Shown here piece by piece: positions 31,571 through 39,942 of a stretch of 64,000 nt of DNA. The DNA lies in contig CADBZH010000003.1 of the NCBI GenBank assembly GCA_902799045.1, positions 124,001 to 188,000 of the forward strand, written 5' to 3'. The stretch comes from an uncultured Eubacteriales bacterium. GTDB lineage: Bacteria > Bacillota > Clostridia > Christensenellales > Aristaeellaceae. The notes below the pieces were generated by a model. It saw nothing but the letters and a program-made list of their open reading frames with translations, did not search any database and was not told the origin of the DNA. The position numbers and the translations under genes were made by a program. Positions within the stretch are counted from its first letter, which is position 1. The number at the start of each line of letters is the position of its first letter.

Positions 31571-32734
31571 TTAAACCGGCCTCGCCTCGATGTCGCCGGA
31601 GACGGTGCGGATGTCGATCTTCGGCTTTTCGGGGTCGCCGGCGTCGGCGGAGGTTCCGTCGTCAAAGTGGATGCTGCCGCTGACGGAATGGGCGATGATG
31701 TCATAGCCGCAGGGCAGGGGCTCCAGGCGGAGGTCCACATCGCCGCTGGCGGTCTTGACGCGGGTTTCCCGGGCGATGCAGCGGGTCAGGTCCACGTCGC
31801 CGCTGGCGGTGTCCACGGCGAGGGTCGGGTCGCTCTCCACCTCGTCCAGGCGCACGTCGCCGCTGGCGGAGCGAATCACCGTCCCGGCCGCGCGGCAGCG
31901 ATCCGCCTCGATGTCGCCCGACGCGGTGACCGCGGTCAGCGCGCCGCAGCCCACGTCGCGCAGCTCGATATCGCCGCTGGCGGATTCCAGCCGGAGCTGG
32001 CCGGAGAGACGGAGACGCTGGGCGGTGAGGTCGCCGCTGCCGGTGTGAACCATCAGATTGGCGGCACTCACGTCCGTCAGCTTCATGTCGCCGCTGTGGG
32101 TGTTCAGGTTGATGCCGATGCCGCCCTCGCAGGCCACATCCTTGAGGGTGATGTCGCCGCTGGCGGTGATCAGCCGGGCCTTGGCGAAGGCCACGCCCTC
32201 CACGCGCAGGTCGCTGCCGCCGCCCTCGAAGTCCAGCGCGTCCGTCAGAGCCTTCGAAAGGGCGATGGTCACCCGCAGGCCGGACTCGCTGATCATCTGC
32301 TTAAGCCAGCGCAGCCCGTATTCCAGGCCCCGATGCTTGTCCTCCGGCCTGCGCTCCTGCACCAGGAGCGCGTCCCCGTCCATGCGCCACTCGAAGCGCT
32401 CCGGGTCGGAGAAGCGCAGCTGCGCCGCCGCGCCGCTGTCCAGCGATTCGCCGACGATCTTCACGTCCGCGTTCGCCACCCTGACGCGAAGCGAGCGCAG
32501 GGCTTCCACGGTCTCGGAGCCGCCCGCGGCGGATGCCTGGGCGTCCGCGGGGGCAAATTCCAGGGCGATGTCCGCCGGGTTGCCCAGCGCCGCGACGGCC
32601 TCCGCCTCCGAAACGCCTTCCTCCACGCGGTCCTCGATCATTTCGCGATAGTAATCCACCAGCCGCGCGCGCTCCGCCTCGCCAAGGCCGCCCGTCAGCC
32701 GGTTCAGCTCGTCCAGAAATGCCTGTTTTGTCAT
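31571..32734 (-). CDS. HAAS-domain, DUF4097 beta-repeat protein
   Basis: A 387-residue protein. The N-terminal ~65 residues (KQAFLDELNRLTGGLGEAER and YYREMIEDRVEEGVSEAEAV) form the HAAS/DUF1700 helical domain typically encoded beside PadR regulators. The remainder is a DUF4097-type beta-helix with about ten rungs marked by SGD (TASGDITL, TASGDIEA, SASGDVRL, TASGDVDL). There is no signal peptide and no membrane helix, whereas many relatives have one. Its function is undefined; family members are linked to envelope stress modules. The ATG overlaps the PadR stop by four bases, so the pair is one regulatory unit. Confidence 0.87.
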   Translation of the reverse strand: MTKQAFLDELNRLTGGLGEAERARLVDYYREMIEDRVEEGVSEAEAVAALGNPADIALEFAPADAQASAAGGSETVEALRSLRVRVANADVKIVGESLDSGAAAQLRFSDPERFEWRMDGDALLVQERRPEDKHRGLEYGLRWLKQMISESGLRVTIALSKALTDALDFEGGGSDLRVEGVAFAKARLITASGDITLKDVACEGGIGINLNTHSGDMKLTDVSAANLMVHTGSGDLTAQRLRLSGQLRLESASGDIELRDVGCGALTAVTASGDIEADRCRAAGTVIRSASGDVRLDEVESDPTLAVDTASGDVDLTRCIARETRVKTASGDVDLRLEPLPCGYDIIAHSVSGSIHFDDGTSADAGDPEKPKIDIRTVSGDIEARPV

Positions 32735-33048
32735 CTTCCCTCAACCTCCGCTTCGATTTGGCTCAGCGCCCGCAGCAGCTCCCGCCATTCATCCAGAAAG
32801 GCGTGGATGCGCCGCTCGCCGGCCTCTGTGATCCGGTAGTACTTCCGCAGCCTGCCGTTGTGCTCCGCCGAGCGCACCGTCACCAGCCCGCCCGACTCCA
32901 ACCGCTTGAGGATCGGATAGAGCGTGGATTCCGACACGGCGACGATCTCGCTCACGTCCCGCACCAGCTGGTAGCCGTAGGATTCGCCCCGCCGCAGCAC
33001 CGTCAGCACGCAGGCGTCCAATATGCCCCGCTTCAGCTGGACATCCAT
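32731..33048 (-). CDS. PadR-family transcriptional regulator
   Basis: A 105-residue winged-helix repressor. The sequence KRGILDACVLTVLRRGESYGY, then ESTLYPILKRLESGGLV and RKYYRITEAGERRI are the PadR hallmarks. AAGGGGGTGTTTGC precedes the chosen ATG. The promoter upstream lies inside a long inverted repeat, consistent with autorepression; the inducer is unknown. It is translationally coupled to the HAAS/DUF4097 gene, a recurrent PadR-HAAS arrangement in Firmicutes. Confidence 0.92.
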   Translation of the reverse strand: MDVQLKRGILDACVLTVLRRGESYGYQLVRDVSEIVAVSESTLYPILKRLESGGLVTVRSAEHNGRLRKYYRITEAGERRIHAFLDEWRELLRALSQIEAEVEGR

Positions 33049-33060
33049 GCAAACACCCCC

Positions 33061-33101
33061 TTGACACGTAATATAATACACCACATAGTATTATGTGTCA
33101 A
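33061..33101 (-). promoter_or_regulatory. padR promoter inside a palindromic operator
   Basis: The inverted repeat TTGACACGTAATA...TATTATGTGTCAA spans 41 bases. Leftward it contains TTGACA (33101-33096), 17-bp spacer and TATTAT (33078-33073). A PadR dimer bound here would block its own promoter. Confidence 0.78.
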
Positions 33102-33149
33102 GGGGGAAATTGATGGGTTCCTCACGGAAACCCGGGGAGTAAGCGAAAT

Positions 33150-33222
33150 ACAGATCCTTCGCTCTGCTCAGGATGACGGCAAGCCGCAGTTCCTGTCATC
33201 CTGAGCGAAGGGAAGGATCTGT
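33150..33222. repeat. Dispersed palindromic repeat, family B copy 3
   Basis: ACAGATCCTTCGCTCTGCTC...AGGATGACGG faces CCTGTCATCCTGAGCGAAGG...AAGGATCTGT. Confidence 0.87.
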
Positions 33223-33329
33223 ACGTTCCGTTGGCTTGCAGCGTTGAAAGAGAAAACCGGCAAGCCTCCTCGCCCTATCCCAGAAGGAGCCGTGAAGAGC
33301 CGATTCATGGAAGACGGCGATGGGATTTC

Positions 33330-34568
33330 TCACTCTCCGCTGTTTCGCGGCTTCGTCAGCCAGTGGGCCCAGATGCGCCGGAAGCCCGCGCCCTTTGCCG
33401 CCACGTCCTCGCTGGCGACGACGGGAATCTCGGCCACGGCGCGTCCGTCCACGTTTACGATCACCTGTCCGACCACGTCCCCGGCGCGTACCGGCGCGCT
33501 CACGGACTCCGGCAGGGCGGGGGAGAGGTCCACCCGCTGCTCGTCGCCCTTGTTCACCAGCAGGGTCAGGTCGCCGTCCAGGGCGAGGGACACGCCGTCC
33601 GCCTCGCCGCCGGTGACGGGCAGCCGGCCCCGCACCTTCGTGCCGCGGCGGGCGACGGGATACTGGCGGTAGTTGGCGAAGCCATAGTCGAACATCTCCC
33701 GGGCCAGGGCAAAGCGCTCCTTGCCGCTGGCGGCCCCCAGTACCACGGCAATCAGCCGCATGCCGCCCCGCTTTGCCGTGGCGGCCACGCAGTAGCCCGC
33801 CTCGTTGGTGGAGCCGGTCTTGCCGCCGTCGCAGCCGTCGTACAGGCGCAGCAGCTTGTTCGTGTTCACCAGCTGGGTCACGCGGCCGTCGCCATGGTCG
33901 ATGTCCTCCATCCAGACAGAGGAATAGTCGAAATAGGCCTCGTGGGCAAACAGCTGCCGGGCCATCACGGCCACGTCGCGGGCGGTGGTGTGCTGGCCCT
34001 CCACGGGAAGCCCCGTGCAGTTGACGAATCGGCTGCCCGACAGGCCCAGCTCTGCGGCGCGGCGGTTCATGGCCTCGGCGCACAGGGCCTCGCTGCCGTA
34101 CAGCGTCTCCGCCAGGGCCACGGCGGCGTCGTTCGCGCTGCCGACGATCATGGTCTTGAGCAGCGTGCCCACGTCCTGCCGCTCGCCCACGTCCAGCAGC
34201 ACCTGGCTGCCGCCCATGCCCGCGGCGGTCTCGGAGACGGTGACGACGTCGGAAAGGGCGATCTTGCCCGCTTCCACGGCCTCCAGCGTCAGCAGGATCG
34301 TCATGACCTTCGTGACGGAGGCCACGGGCCGGGGCGAATCGGCGTTCATTTCGAATATGATCTGCCCGCTGTCCGCCTCCATCAGCAGGGCGGAGGCGCA
34401 GTTCAGCCGCATCGGCGCGCTTTCCAGCAGCGGCGCGGTGGAGATGGGAGGCAGCGCGACGGGGGCGGCTTCCGTGGGCGCGGGCGTGGGGGAGAGGTCG
34501 ATCTCCTCTGCATGAGCGGCGATCACCAGCATCAGGGCGATCAACAGCGCGGCGATTTTTCGGATCAT
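33330..34568 (-). CDS. D-alanyl-D-alanine carboxypeptidase (peptidase S11, DacF-like)
   Basis: A 412-residue penicillin-binding carboxypeptidase that trims the terminal D-Ala of peptidoglycan stem peptides. The signal peptide MIRKIAALLIALMLVIAAHA is followed by a Pro/Ala-rich linker. The active-site motifs are SVTK (Ser84-Lys87), SAN (144-146) and KTG (250-252). A C-terminal S11 domain (PVARRGTKVRGRLPVTGGEA) is present. The C-terminus ends WAHWLTKPRNSGE without a clear amphipathic anchor helix. GGAGG precedes the chosen ATG. It is a stand-alone gene, transcribed away from the sugar ABC importer. Confidence 0.93.
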   Translation of the reverse strand: MIRKIAALLIALMLVIAAHAEEIDLSPTPAPTEAAPVALPPISTAPLLESAPMRLNCASALLMEADSGQIIFEMNADSPRPVASVTKVMTILLTLEAVEAGKIALSDVVTVSETAAGMGGSQVLLDVGERQDVGTLLKTMIVGSANDAAVALAETLYGSEALCAEAMNRRAAELGLSGSRFVNCTGLPVEGQHTTARDVAVMARQLFAHEAYFDYSSVWMEDIDHGDGRVTQLVNTNKLLRLYDGCDGGKTGSTNEAGYCVAATAKRGGMRLIAVVLGAASGKERFALAREMFDYGFANYRQYPVARRGTKVRGRLPVTGGEADGVSLALDGDLTLLVNKGDEQRVDLSPALPESVSAPVRAGDVVGQVIVNVDGRAVAEIPVVASEDVAAKGAGFRRIWAHWLTKPRNSGE

Positions 34569-34831
34569 GGCGTAAACCTCCGGCATCAAGAATCCATCGG
34601 TTCATCATGTGCGCGCCGGGACCAAAACATGACGGCGCGACCCGGCGGGCTTCCGTTTTCCGGAAGAGGGAAACCGTTTTCGGCGCCGGAGAGGCCCTGA
34701 CGGAGAAAACGATTTAGTAATTTCTGTTATTTTTTCTGGTTTGTTATGGTTAAAAGCGGCAAAAAACCACCCAATTTTATCTGACTATCGAAGTTGATAA
34801 AATAAAAATGGGAAATTTGTGCAAAACATAC
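34569..34831. other. Intergenic region between dacF-like gene and ABC importer
   Basis: AT-rich in its right half, with short inverted repeats (TTTTCCGGAAGAGGGAAA; CGTTTTC...GAAAACG). No open frame with a ribosome site and no recognised riboswitch. It probably contains operator sites for the importer. Confidence 0.4.
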
Positions 34832-34860
34832 TTGCAAAGCGGAATTGGATGTGATACAAT
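34832..34860 (+). promoter_or_regulatory. Promoter of the carbohydrate ABC importer
   Basis: TTGCAA (34832-34837), 17-bp spacer, TACAAT (34855-34860), about 90 bases before the first permease start. Confidence 0.7.
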
Positions 34861-34952
34861 TCATACGGATTTAAATTTTGAATCGTGAGATTGCGATCCG
34901 GGCGCAAGCCGATCAGCCGTCTCCGATGCAAGAGAAAGGTGGTATAACCGGC

Positions 34953-35942
34953 ATGAGCGTTGGAACCCAAGCCAGTCAAAACGGGAAGCAGAAAAAGCTG
35001 GCCGATTCCGGCAAGCGGCAGGGCGCGTACCTTGCGATGGTGCTGCCGGGCGCGCTGTTTTTGCTGGCGTTTGCCTATCTGCCGATGCCCGGCATCATCC
35101 TGGCGTTCAAGAAGTATCAGATGGCGGTGCCGACTGCGGGCTCGTTCTTCCAGAACGTGTTCCTGAACAGCCTGGTGACCAGCGAATGGAACGGCCTGAA
35201 CAACTTCACCTACCTGCTGAAGGACGCGCCGATGCTGATCCGCAACACCGTGGGCTACAACCTGCTGTTCATGGTGGTGGGCGTGGTGCTGCAGGTGGGC
35301 CTGGCGGTGCTGATCAACGAAATGCGCAACCGCCGCACCGCGAAGGTGTATCACACCATCCTGTTCATGCCCTACTTCGTCAGCTGGATCGTGGTCATGT
35401 ACGCGCTGTACGCCATGATCGCGGCCAACGGTTTCTTCAACCAGATCAACGCGGCCATGGGCAAGGAAGCCATCAAGTTCTACGCCCAGAAGAAGTACTG
35501 GCCGTGGATCTTCCTGATCGCCAACGTGTGGAAGTACACCGGCCAGGGCTCCATCATCTACCTGGCCACGCTGACCGGCTTTGACGAGCAGCTGTACGAG
35601 GCCGGCGCCATCGACGGCGCCAGCAAGTGGCAGCAGTTCAAGTACATCACCCTGCCGCAGCTGATGCCCGTCGTGGTGATGCTGCAGATCCTGGCGGTGG
35701 GCCGCATCTTCAACGGCGACTTCGACATGTTCTACTCCCTGCCCAACGGCTCCGGCACGCTGCGCCAGGTGACCAGCACCATCGACACCTACGTGTACGA
35801 CATGCTGAAGAAGGGCAACCTGCGCAACTCCTTCGGCTATGCCGGCGCGGGCGCCTTCTTCCAGTCGGTGGTCGGCTTCATCCTGATCCTGGTGACCAAC
35901 GGCATCGTGCGCAAGTCCCATCCCGACATGGCGCTGTTCTGA
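34953..35942 (+). CDS. ABC importer permease, LplB-type
   Basis: A 329-residue inner-membrane permease for a CUT1-family oligosaccharide importer. Six helices begin after a ~30-residue basic N-terminus (LAMVLPGALFLLAFAYLPMP). The EAA loop that contacts the ATPase reads EAGAIDGASKWQQFKYITLP. The ATG follows AAAGGTGG; an earlier in-frame ATG at 34878 is less likely. Partner permease and binding protein follow, but no ATPase gene is here, so a shared MsmK-type ATPase elsewhere is expected. Substrate class (plant or host glycan) is inferred from family only. Confidence 0.92.
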   Translation: MSVGTQASQNGKQKKLADSGKRQGAYLAMVLPGALFLLAFAYLPMPGIILAFKKYQMAVPTAGSFFQNVFLNSLVTSEWNGLNNFTYLLKDAPMLIRNTVGYNLLFMVVGVVLQVGLAVLINEMRNRRTAKVYHTILFMPYFVSWIVVMYALYAMIAANGFFNQINAAMGKEAIKFYAQKKYWPWIFLIANVWKYTGQGSIIYLATLTGFDEQLYEAGAIDGASKWQQFKYITLPQLMPVVVMLQILAVGRIFNGDFDMFYSLPNGSGTLRQVTSTIDTYVYDMLKKGNLRNSFGYAGAGAFFQSVVGFILILVTNGIVRKSHPDMALF

Positions 35943-35961
35943 TGAAGGGAGGAAGCGAAAG

Positions 35962-36909
35962 ATGACTGCTATTGACGTCAAGAAATTAAAGAAGGCGGAG
36001 AAGGAGGCGGCGCGCCACAGCGCAGCCCGCAACCAGATCTCACGAGGCGCGAACGCGGCGTTCAACGTGCTGCTGATCGTGGCCTGTATCCTGACCATCT
36101 TCCCACTGTGGATCATCCTGGTGTCTTCGTTCACCAGCGAGGTGGCGCTGACCACCTACGGCTACCGCCTGTGGCCGCTGGAGTTCTCCACGATGGCCTA
36201 CACCTACCTGTTCAACGGCGGCTCGATCATCATCACCGCCTACAGGAACACCATCATCGCCACCGTGTCGGGCACGATCATCTCGGTGATCACCGTGGGC
36301 CTGTACGCCTACGCGCTCAGCCGACCGGACTTCAAGTACAAGAAGTTCTTTACGTTCTTCTCGTTCTTCACGATGCTGTTCGGCGGCGGCATGGTTTCCT
36401 ACTACAACATGACCCGTTCGGTGCTGGGCCTGAAGGACACGGTTTGGGCGCTGTTCCTGCCCATGAGCTTCTCGGCCTACTGGGTCATCATCATGCGCAC
36501 GTTCTATCAATCGTCGGTGCCCGAGGCGATCATTGAGTCGGCCCGTATCGACGGTTGCGGCGAGTGGCGCACGCTGATCCAGATCGTGGCCCCGCTGGCC
36601 CTGCCGGGCTTTGCGACGGTGGCCCTGTTCAGCGCCATCGGCGTGTGGAACGACTTCCGCAACTGCCTGTTGATCAACGACAGCGCGCAGTACTACAACC
36701 TGCAGTACACTATCTACCAGACCATGAACAACCTGCGGTTCATCAAGGAGAACGCCAGCCGAATGGGCGGCGTGAACGTGGCGAACCTGCCGGCGGAGAC
36801 GTTCCGCATGGCCATGGCAGTGGTCACGGTGGGCCCGATCATCATGGCGTACCCCTTCTTCCAGAAGTACTTCGTCAAGGGCCTGACCGTCGGCGCTGTG
36901 AAGGGCTAA
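35962..36909 (+). CDS. ABC importer permease, YtcP/AraQ-type
   Basis: Second permease subunit, 315 residues, six helices after a basic cytosolic N-terminus (KKLKKAEKEAARHSAARNQ). The EAA loop is ESARIDGCGEWRTLIQIVAP. It lies 19 bases after the first permease with GGGAGG before the ATG. Together the two would form the heterodimeric channel. Confidence 0.92.
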   Translation: MTAIDVKKLKKAEKEAARHSAARNQISRGANAAFNVLLIVACILTIFPLWIILVSSFTSEVALTTYGYRLWPLEFSTMAYTYLFNGGSIIITAYRNTIIATVSGTIISVITVGLYAYALSRPDFKYKKFFTFFSFFTMLFGGGMVSYYNMTRSVLGLKDTVWALFLPMSFSAYWVIIMRTFYQSSVPEAIIESARIDGCGEWRTLIQIVAPLALPGFATVALFSAIGVWNDFRNCLLINDSAQYYNLQYTIYQTMNNLRFIKENASRMGGVNVANLPAETFRMAMAVVTVGPIIMAYPFFQKYFVKGLTVGAVKG

Positions 36910-36914
36910 GACGA

Positions 36915-36995
36915 GTGAGGAGTTAGGAGTTAGGAGCATCGGCAAGCTTTCCCTAATCCCTAATCCCTAATCCCTGGTCCCTGGTCCCTATTCTC
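36915..36995. repeat. Low-complexity inverted satellite
   Basis: GTGAGGAGTTAGGAGTTAGGAG is followed by CCCTAATCCCTAATCCCTAAT and CCCTGGTCCCTGGTCCC, short tandem heptamers arranged so the purine strand can pair with the pyrimidine strand. It separates the permeases from the binding-protein gene. Confidence 0.75.
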
Positions 36996-37056
36996 TATCA
37001 TGATTTCAAGGGCGTACGCGGCCCTCGAAATAAAGACAACCAAGGAGGGAAAACAA

Positions 37057-38559
37057 ATGCGTAAACTGGTAACTCTGCTTCTGGCGCTGGCGATGGTTCT
37101 GTCGCTGGTCACTGCCGCTGTGGCTGAGGACGTTTACACCCTGGACATCTACTGGGTGGGCAACGGCGACAACGAAGCCGTCCGTGCTGGCGTTGAGGCT
37201 GCTGTCAACGAGTACATCGAGCCGCTGATCGGCGCGAATGTCTCCTATCACATCATCGGCTGGGGCGATTGGAACGACAAGGCCATCAACGCCCTGCAGT
37301 CCGGCGAGAAGATGGACCTGATCTTCACCGCTGACTGGGAAGGCTACGGCATCGAAGTGGCCGGCGGCCTGCTGCTGCCACTGGACGACCTGCTGGCCGA
37401 GTATGGCCAGGGCATCACCGAGACCCTGCCCCAGACCTTCCTGGACGGCGTCCGCGTGAACGGCGTTCTGTACGGCATCCCCACCAACAAGGAGCTGTGC
37501 GTGCCGGAAGGCTTCATCATCAACAAGACCGCCGCTGAGGCCATTGGCTGGGACGTCACCGCTGACGATCCTTCCATCAAGACCACCGCGGATCTGGAGC
37601 CCTGGCTGCAGAAGTACAAGGAAATGTTCCCGGACAAGTACCCCTATCTGATGGATGGTCAGAATGGCCGCTGGGCCGACGAGCCCTGGTGCCCCGACTG
37701 GGCCGGCATGACCAACAACTCCATCGCCATGAAGATGGCGCAGGACGCTGACGGCAACTTCGACGAGACCGTCTACAGCATCTTCGAGACTCCCGAGCAG
37801 GAGGAGCACATCCGCCTGATGTATGACTGGGCGCAGAAGGGCTACATCGATCCCGATGCCGCTCTGACCTCCTTCGACTACAACGGCACCTTCGGCCGCG
37901 GCGACTTCCTGGCCTTCTCCCAGCCCCTGAAGGGCAACAACATCAAGGCTGTTGAAATGATGAACGCCAATGCGACCGCCGAGTTCGAGTGCGTTGAGAT
38001 CACCATGCAGCCCAAGTACGTCGTGACCACTCACGCCGGCGGCTCCATGTTCGGCATCCCGGTGACCTCCCAGAACCCCGAGGCCGCTATGAAGTACCTG
38101 AACCTGATGCACAGCGACGCGACCCTGATCAACCTGATGTGCTACGGTGCTGAAGGCGTGAACTACGAGAAGATTGATGACGCCACAATCAAGCTCACCG
38201 ACCAGAACTGGTACGGCGTGCACGGCGGTGCTTGGATGGTTGGTAACACCAAGCTCCAGTACGTCACCGAGGGCGAGGATCCCCAGAAGAACGAGCTGCT
38301 GCAGTCCTATGCGGACGATGCTATCCCCACCGCTTCCCTGGGCTTCCGCTTCGTGAAGGACAACGTGGCCGATCAGATCGCGGCTGTTGACGCGGTTGTG
38401 ACCGAGTACGCCAATCCTCTGATGTGCGGCGCCGTGGATCCCGACGATCCCGCTGCTGGCATCGAGGCTCTGAAGACCGCTCTGAATGACGCCGGCATGC
38501 CCGACATCATCGCTGAGGTCGAGGCTCAGTACGCCGATTGGAAGGCCGCTCAGGAATAA
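37057..38559 (+). CDS. Extracellular carbohydrate-binding protein of the ABC importer
   Basis: A 500-residue solute-binding protein of the LplA/DUF3502 type. The signal peptide MRKLVTLLLALAMVLSLVTA ends AVAED with no Cys, so the usual lipobox of Gram-positive binding proteins is absent. The body shows the family pattern (DLIFTADWEGYGIEVAGGLL, LLPLDDLLAEYGQGI, GIPTNKELC, AAMKYLNLMHSD). AGGGAGG... the ribosome site AAGGAGGG is strong, and codon use shifts toward GCT and GTT relative to neighbours, typical of a highly expressed gene. It lies 147 bases after the permease; a strong terminator follows. Confidence 0.92.
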   Translation: MRKLVTLLLALAMVLSLVTAAVAEDVYTLDIYWVGNGDNEAVRAGVEAAVNEYIEPLIGANVSYHIIGWGDWNDKAINALQSGEKMDLIFTADWEGYGIEVAGGLLLPLDDLLAEYGQGITETLPQTFLDGVRVNGVLYGIPTNKELCVPEGFIINKTAAEAIGWDVTADDPSIKTTADLEPWLQKYKEMFPDKYPYLMDGQNGRWADEPWCPDWAGMTNNSIAMKMAQDADGNFDETVYSIFETPEQEEHIRLMYDWAQKGYIDPDAALTSFDYNGTFGRGDFLAFSQPLKGNNIKAVEMMNANATAEFECVEITMQPKYVVTTHAGGSMFGIPVTSQNPEAAMKYLNLMHSDATLINLMCYGAEGVNYEKIDDATIKLTDQNWYGVHGGAWMVGNTKLQYVTEGEDPQKNELLQSYADDAIPTASLGFRFVKDNVADQIAAVDAVVTEYANPLMCGAVDPDDPAAGIEALKTALNDAGMPDIIAEVEAQYADWKAAQE

Positions 38560-38593
38560 TTCCTGAAACGCCGACCATAGGTTGAGCAAACGA

Positions 38594-38625
38594 GGGGGCT
38601 GTCTCTTTTGAGACAGCCCCCTTTG
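38594..38625 (+). terminator. Intrinsic terminator after the binding protein
   Basis: GGGGGCTGTCT (38594-38604) pairs with AGACAGCCCCC (38611-38621), followed by TTTG. The arms resemble the terminal repeats of the MITE-like element at 49.63 kb. Confidence 0.85.
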
Positions 38626-38710
38626 TTGTTGCAGGTGGGTTGACGGCGCATTGCAGGGGCGGCGTTGCGCCGCCCGCCGGGCAATATGCGTCCGCAAGTC
38701 CCTGCCAGGA

Positions 38711-38819
38711 AACCGGATTGCCACGCCACCCCTTTGGGGTCCCACGCAATGACGCTCGCTGTGCGCAAGGCAATGTGTCATTGCGAGGAGGCCTTCAGGC
38801 CGACGTGGCAATCTGGTTC
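38711..38819. repeat. Dispersed palindromic repeat, family A copy 4
   Basis: AACCGGATTGCCACG...CGACGTGGCAATCTGGTT with inner TCATTGCGAGGAGGCCTTCA, identical to the inner right arm of copy 1. Between the terminator and this unit (about 38653-38690) lies GCAGGGGCGGCGTTGCGCCG followed by CCCGCCGGG, a piece also found inside the 49.6-kb element. Confidence 0.87.
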
Positions 38820-38840
38820 TCATTATTCTCTGTGGGTCGA

Positions 38841-39881
38841 TTATTCATCCGCTTCAACGATGTGAAACGCAGCGGCGCGGCCCAGCCGGTTCATCACGGC
38901 CAGCCCCACGCCGTCCGCAGCCACCGCCTCGGAGAACAGCGCATCTGCGCCGATCTCGTCCGCGTCCCGCAGACGGGCGAACAGCGCATGGGCCATCCCG
39001 GCAGCGTCCGCGCCCAGGGACAGGGCCTTGCGGTCTCCATAGGCGGGTAGGTGCCCCTCCAGCGCCAGGATCAGCGGGCGATTGCCCACCTCAAGCGCCG
39101 CGTCGTACAGGTCGCAGATCTTCCGGATCACAGCCCCATCCGCGCCTTTGACGATGGTCAGCGCGCCGGTGGGAGCGTAGTGGCGATACTTCATGCCCGG
39201 GCTTCGGGCCACCTCGCCCTCCTTCAGCGGGCGCATCACGGCGGGGTCCACCCCGGCGCTGCCCGCCACCTGGGCGATCATCTCCGGCGTCACGCCGCCG
39301 GGCCGCAGGATGCGCGGCTCGCTCCCGGTCATGTCGATCACCGTGGACTCCAGGCCCACCTCGCAGGCGCCGCCGTCCAATATCAGCGGGATGCGCCCGT
39401 CCATGTCTTCCATGACGTGCGCCGCCGTGGTGGGGCTGGGCCGACCGGAGCGGTTGGCGCTGGGCGCGGCGATGGGCCGCTGGGCGGCGTCGATCAGCGC
39501 CTGGGCCGCCGGGTGCGCCGGGAAGCGCACGGCCACGGTGGAAAGCCCCGCGGTGACATCCATGGGCACCACATCGGACTTGGGGAAGATCAGCGTCATC
39601 GGCCCCGGCCACCAGGCGTCCATCAGCGCCTTCGCGGCAGGGGAGGGCTCCCCGGAGATCAGCGGGGCCAGCTGGTCGATGCGGCTGATGTGCACGATCA
39701 ACGGGTTGTCGCCCGGGCGGCCCTTGGCCTCGAAGATGCGCTTCACCGCGTCCGCGTCCAGCGCGTTGGCCCCCAGGCCGTAGACCGTCTCGGTGGGGAA
39801 GCCCACCAGCTGGCCCTGGCGGATCAGCTCGCCGGCCCTCTGGATAGCTTCCGGGGTGACAGAGAGAAGTTCGGTTTGCAA
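38841..39881 (-). CDS. L-threonylcarbamoyladenylate synthase (Sua5/YwlC)
   Basis: Makes threonylcarbamoyl-AMP from Thr, bicarbonate and ATP for t6A37 of ANN-decoding tRNAs. A 346-residue long (Sua5) form: YrdC/TsaC domain with GFPTETVYGLGANA, KGRPGDNPLIVHI and RFPAHPAAQALI, APSANRSGRPSPTTA, then the linker SPGMKYRHYAPTGAL and a C-terminal Sua5 domain. The start is TTG after AAGGAGACTTTCTC. It is the last gene of the leftward rpmE-prfA cluster. The t6A product is the substrate of MtaB, encoded at 52.8 kb. Confidence 0.93.
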   Translation of the reverse strand: MQTELLSVTPEAIQRAGELIRQGQLVGFPTETVYGLGANALDADAVKRIFEAKGRPGDNPLIVHISRIDQLAPLISGEPSPAAKALMDAWWPGPMTLIFPKSDVVPMDVTAGLSTVAVRFPAHPAAQALIDAAQRPIAAPSANRSGRPSPTTAAHVMEDMDGRIPLILDGGACEVGLESTVIDMTGSEPRILRPGGVTPEMIAQVAGSAGVDPAVMRPLKEGEVARSPGMKYRHYAPTGALTIVKGADGAVIRKICDLYDAALEVGNRPLILALEGHLPAYGDRKALSLGADAAGMAHALFARLRDADEIGADALFSEAVAADGVGLAVMNRLGRAAAFHIVEADE

Positions 39882-39942
39882 GAGAAAGTCTCCTTACGCT
39901 CGTTTTGACTCCCCCGAAGAGGGGGAACTGTGGGCCGGGTTT

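Noticed and set aside
36950..36995. CCCTAAT tandem repeats as a telomere-like or phage structure
   Set aside because: Only about three units, followed by CCCTGGT units and facing GTTAGGA units; it fits the local satellite pattern seen at other intergenic sites.
38653..38690. Separate mobile element at GCAGGGGCGGCGTTGCGCC
   Set aside because: Only a fragment shared with the interior of the 49.6-kb element and a few short matches (for example near 17.99 kb); boundaries cannot be set.
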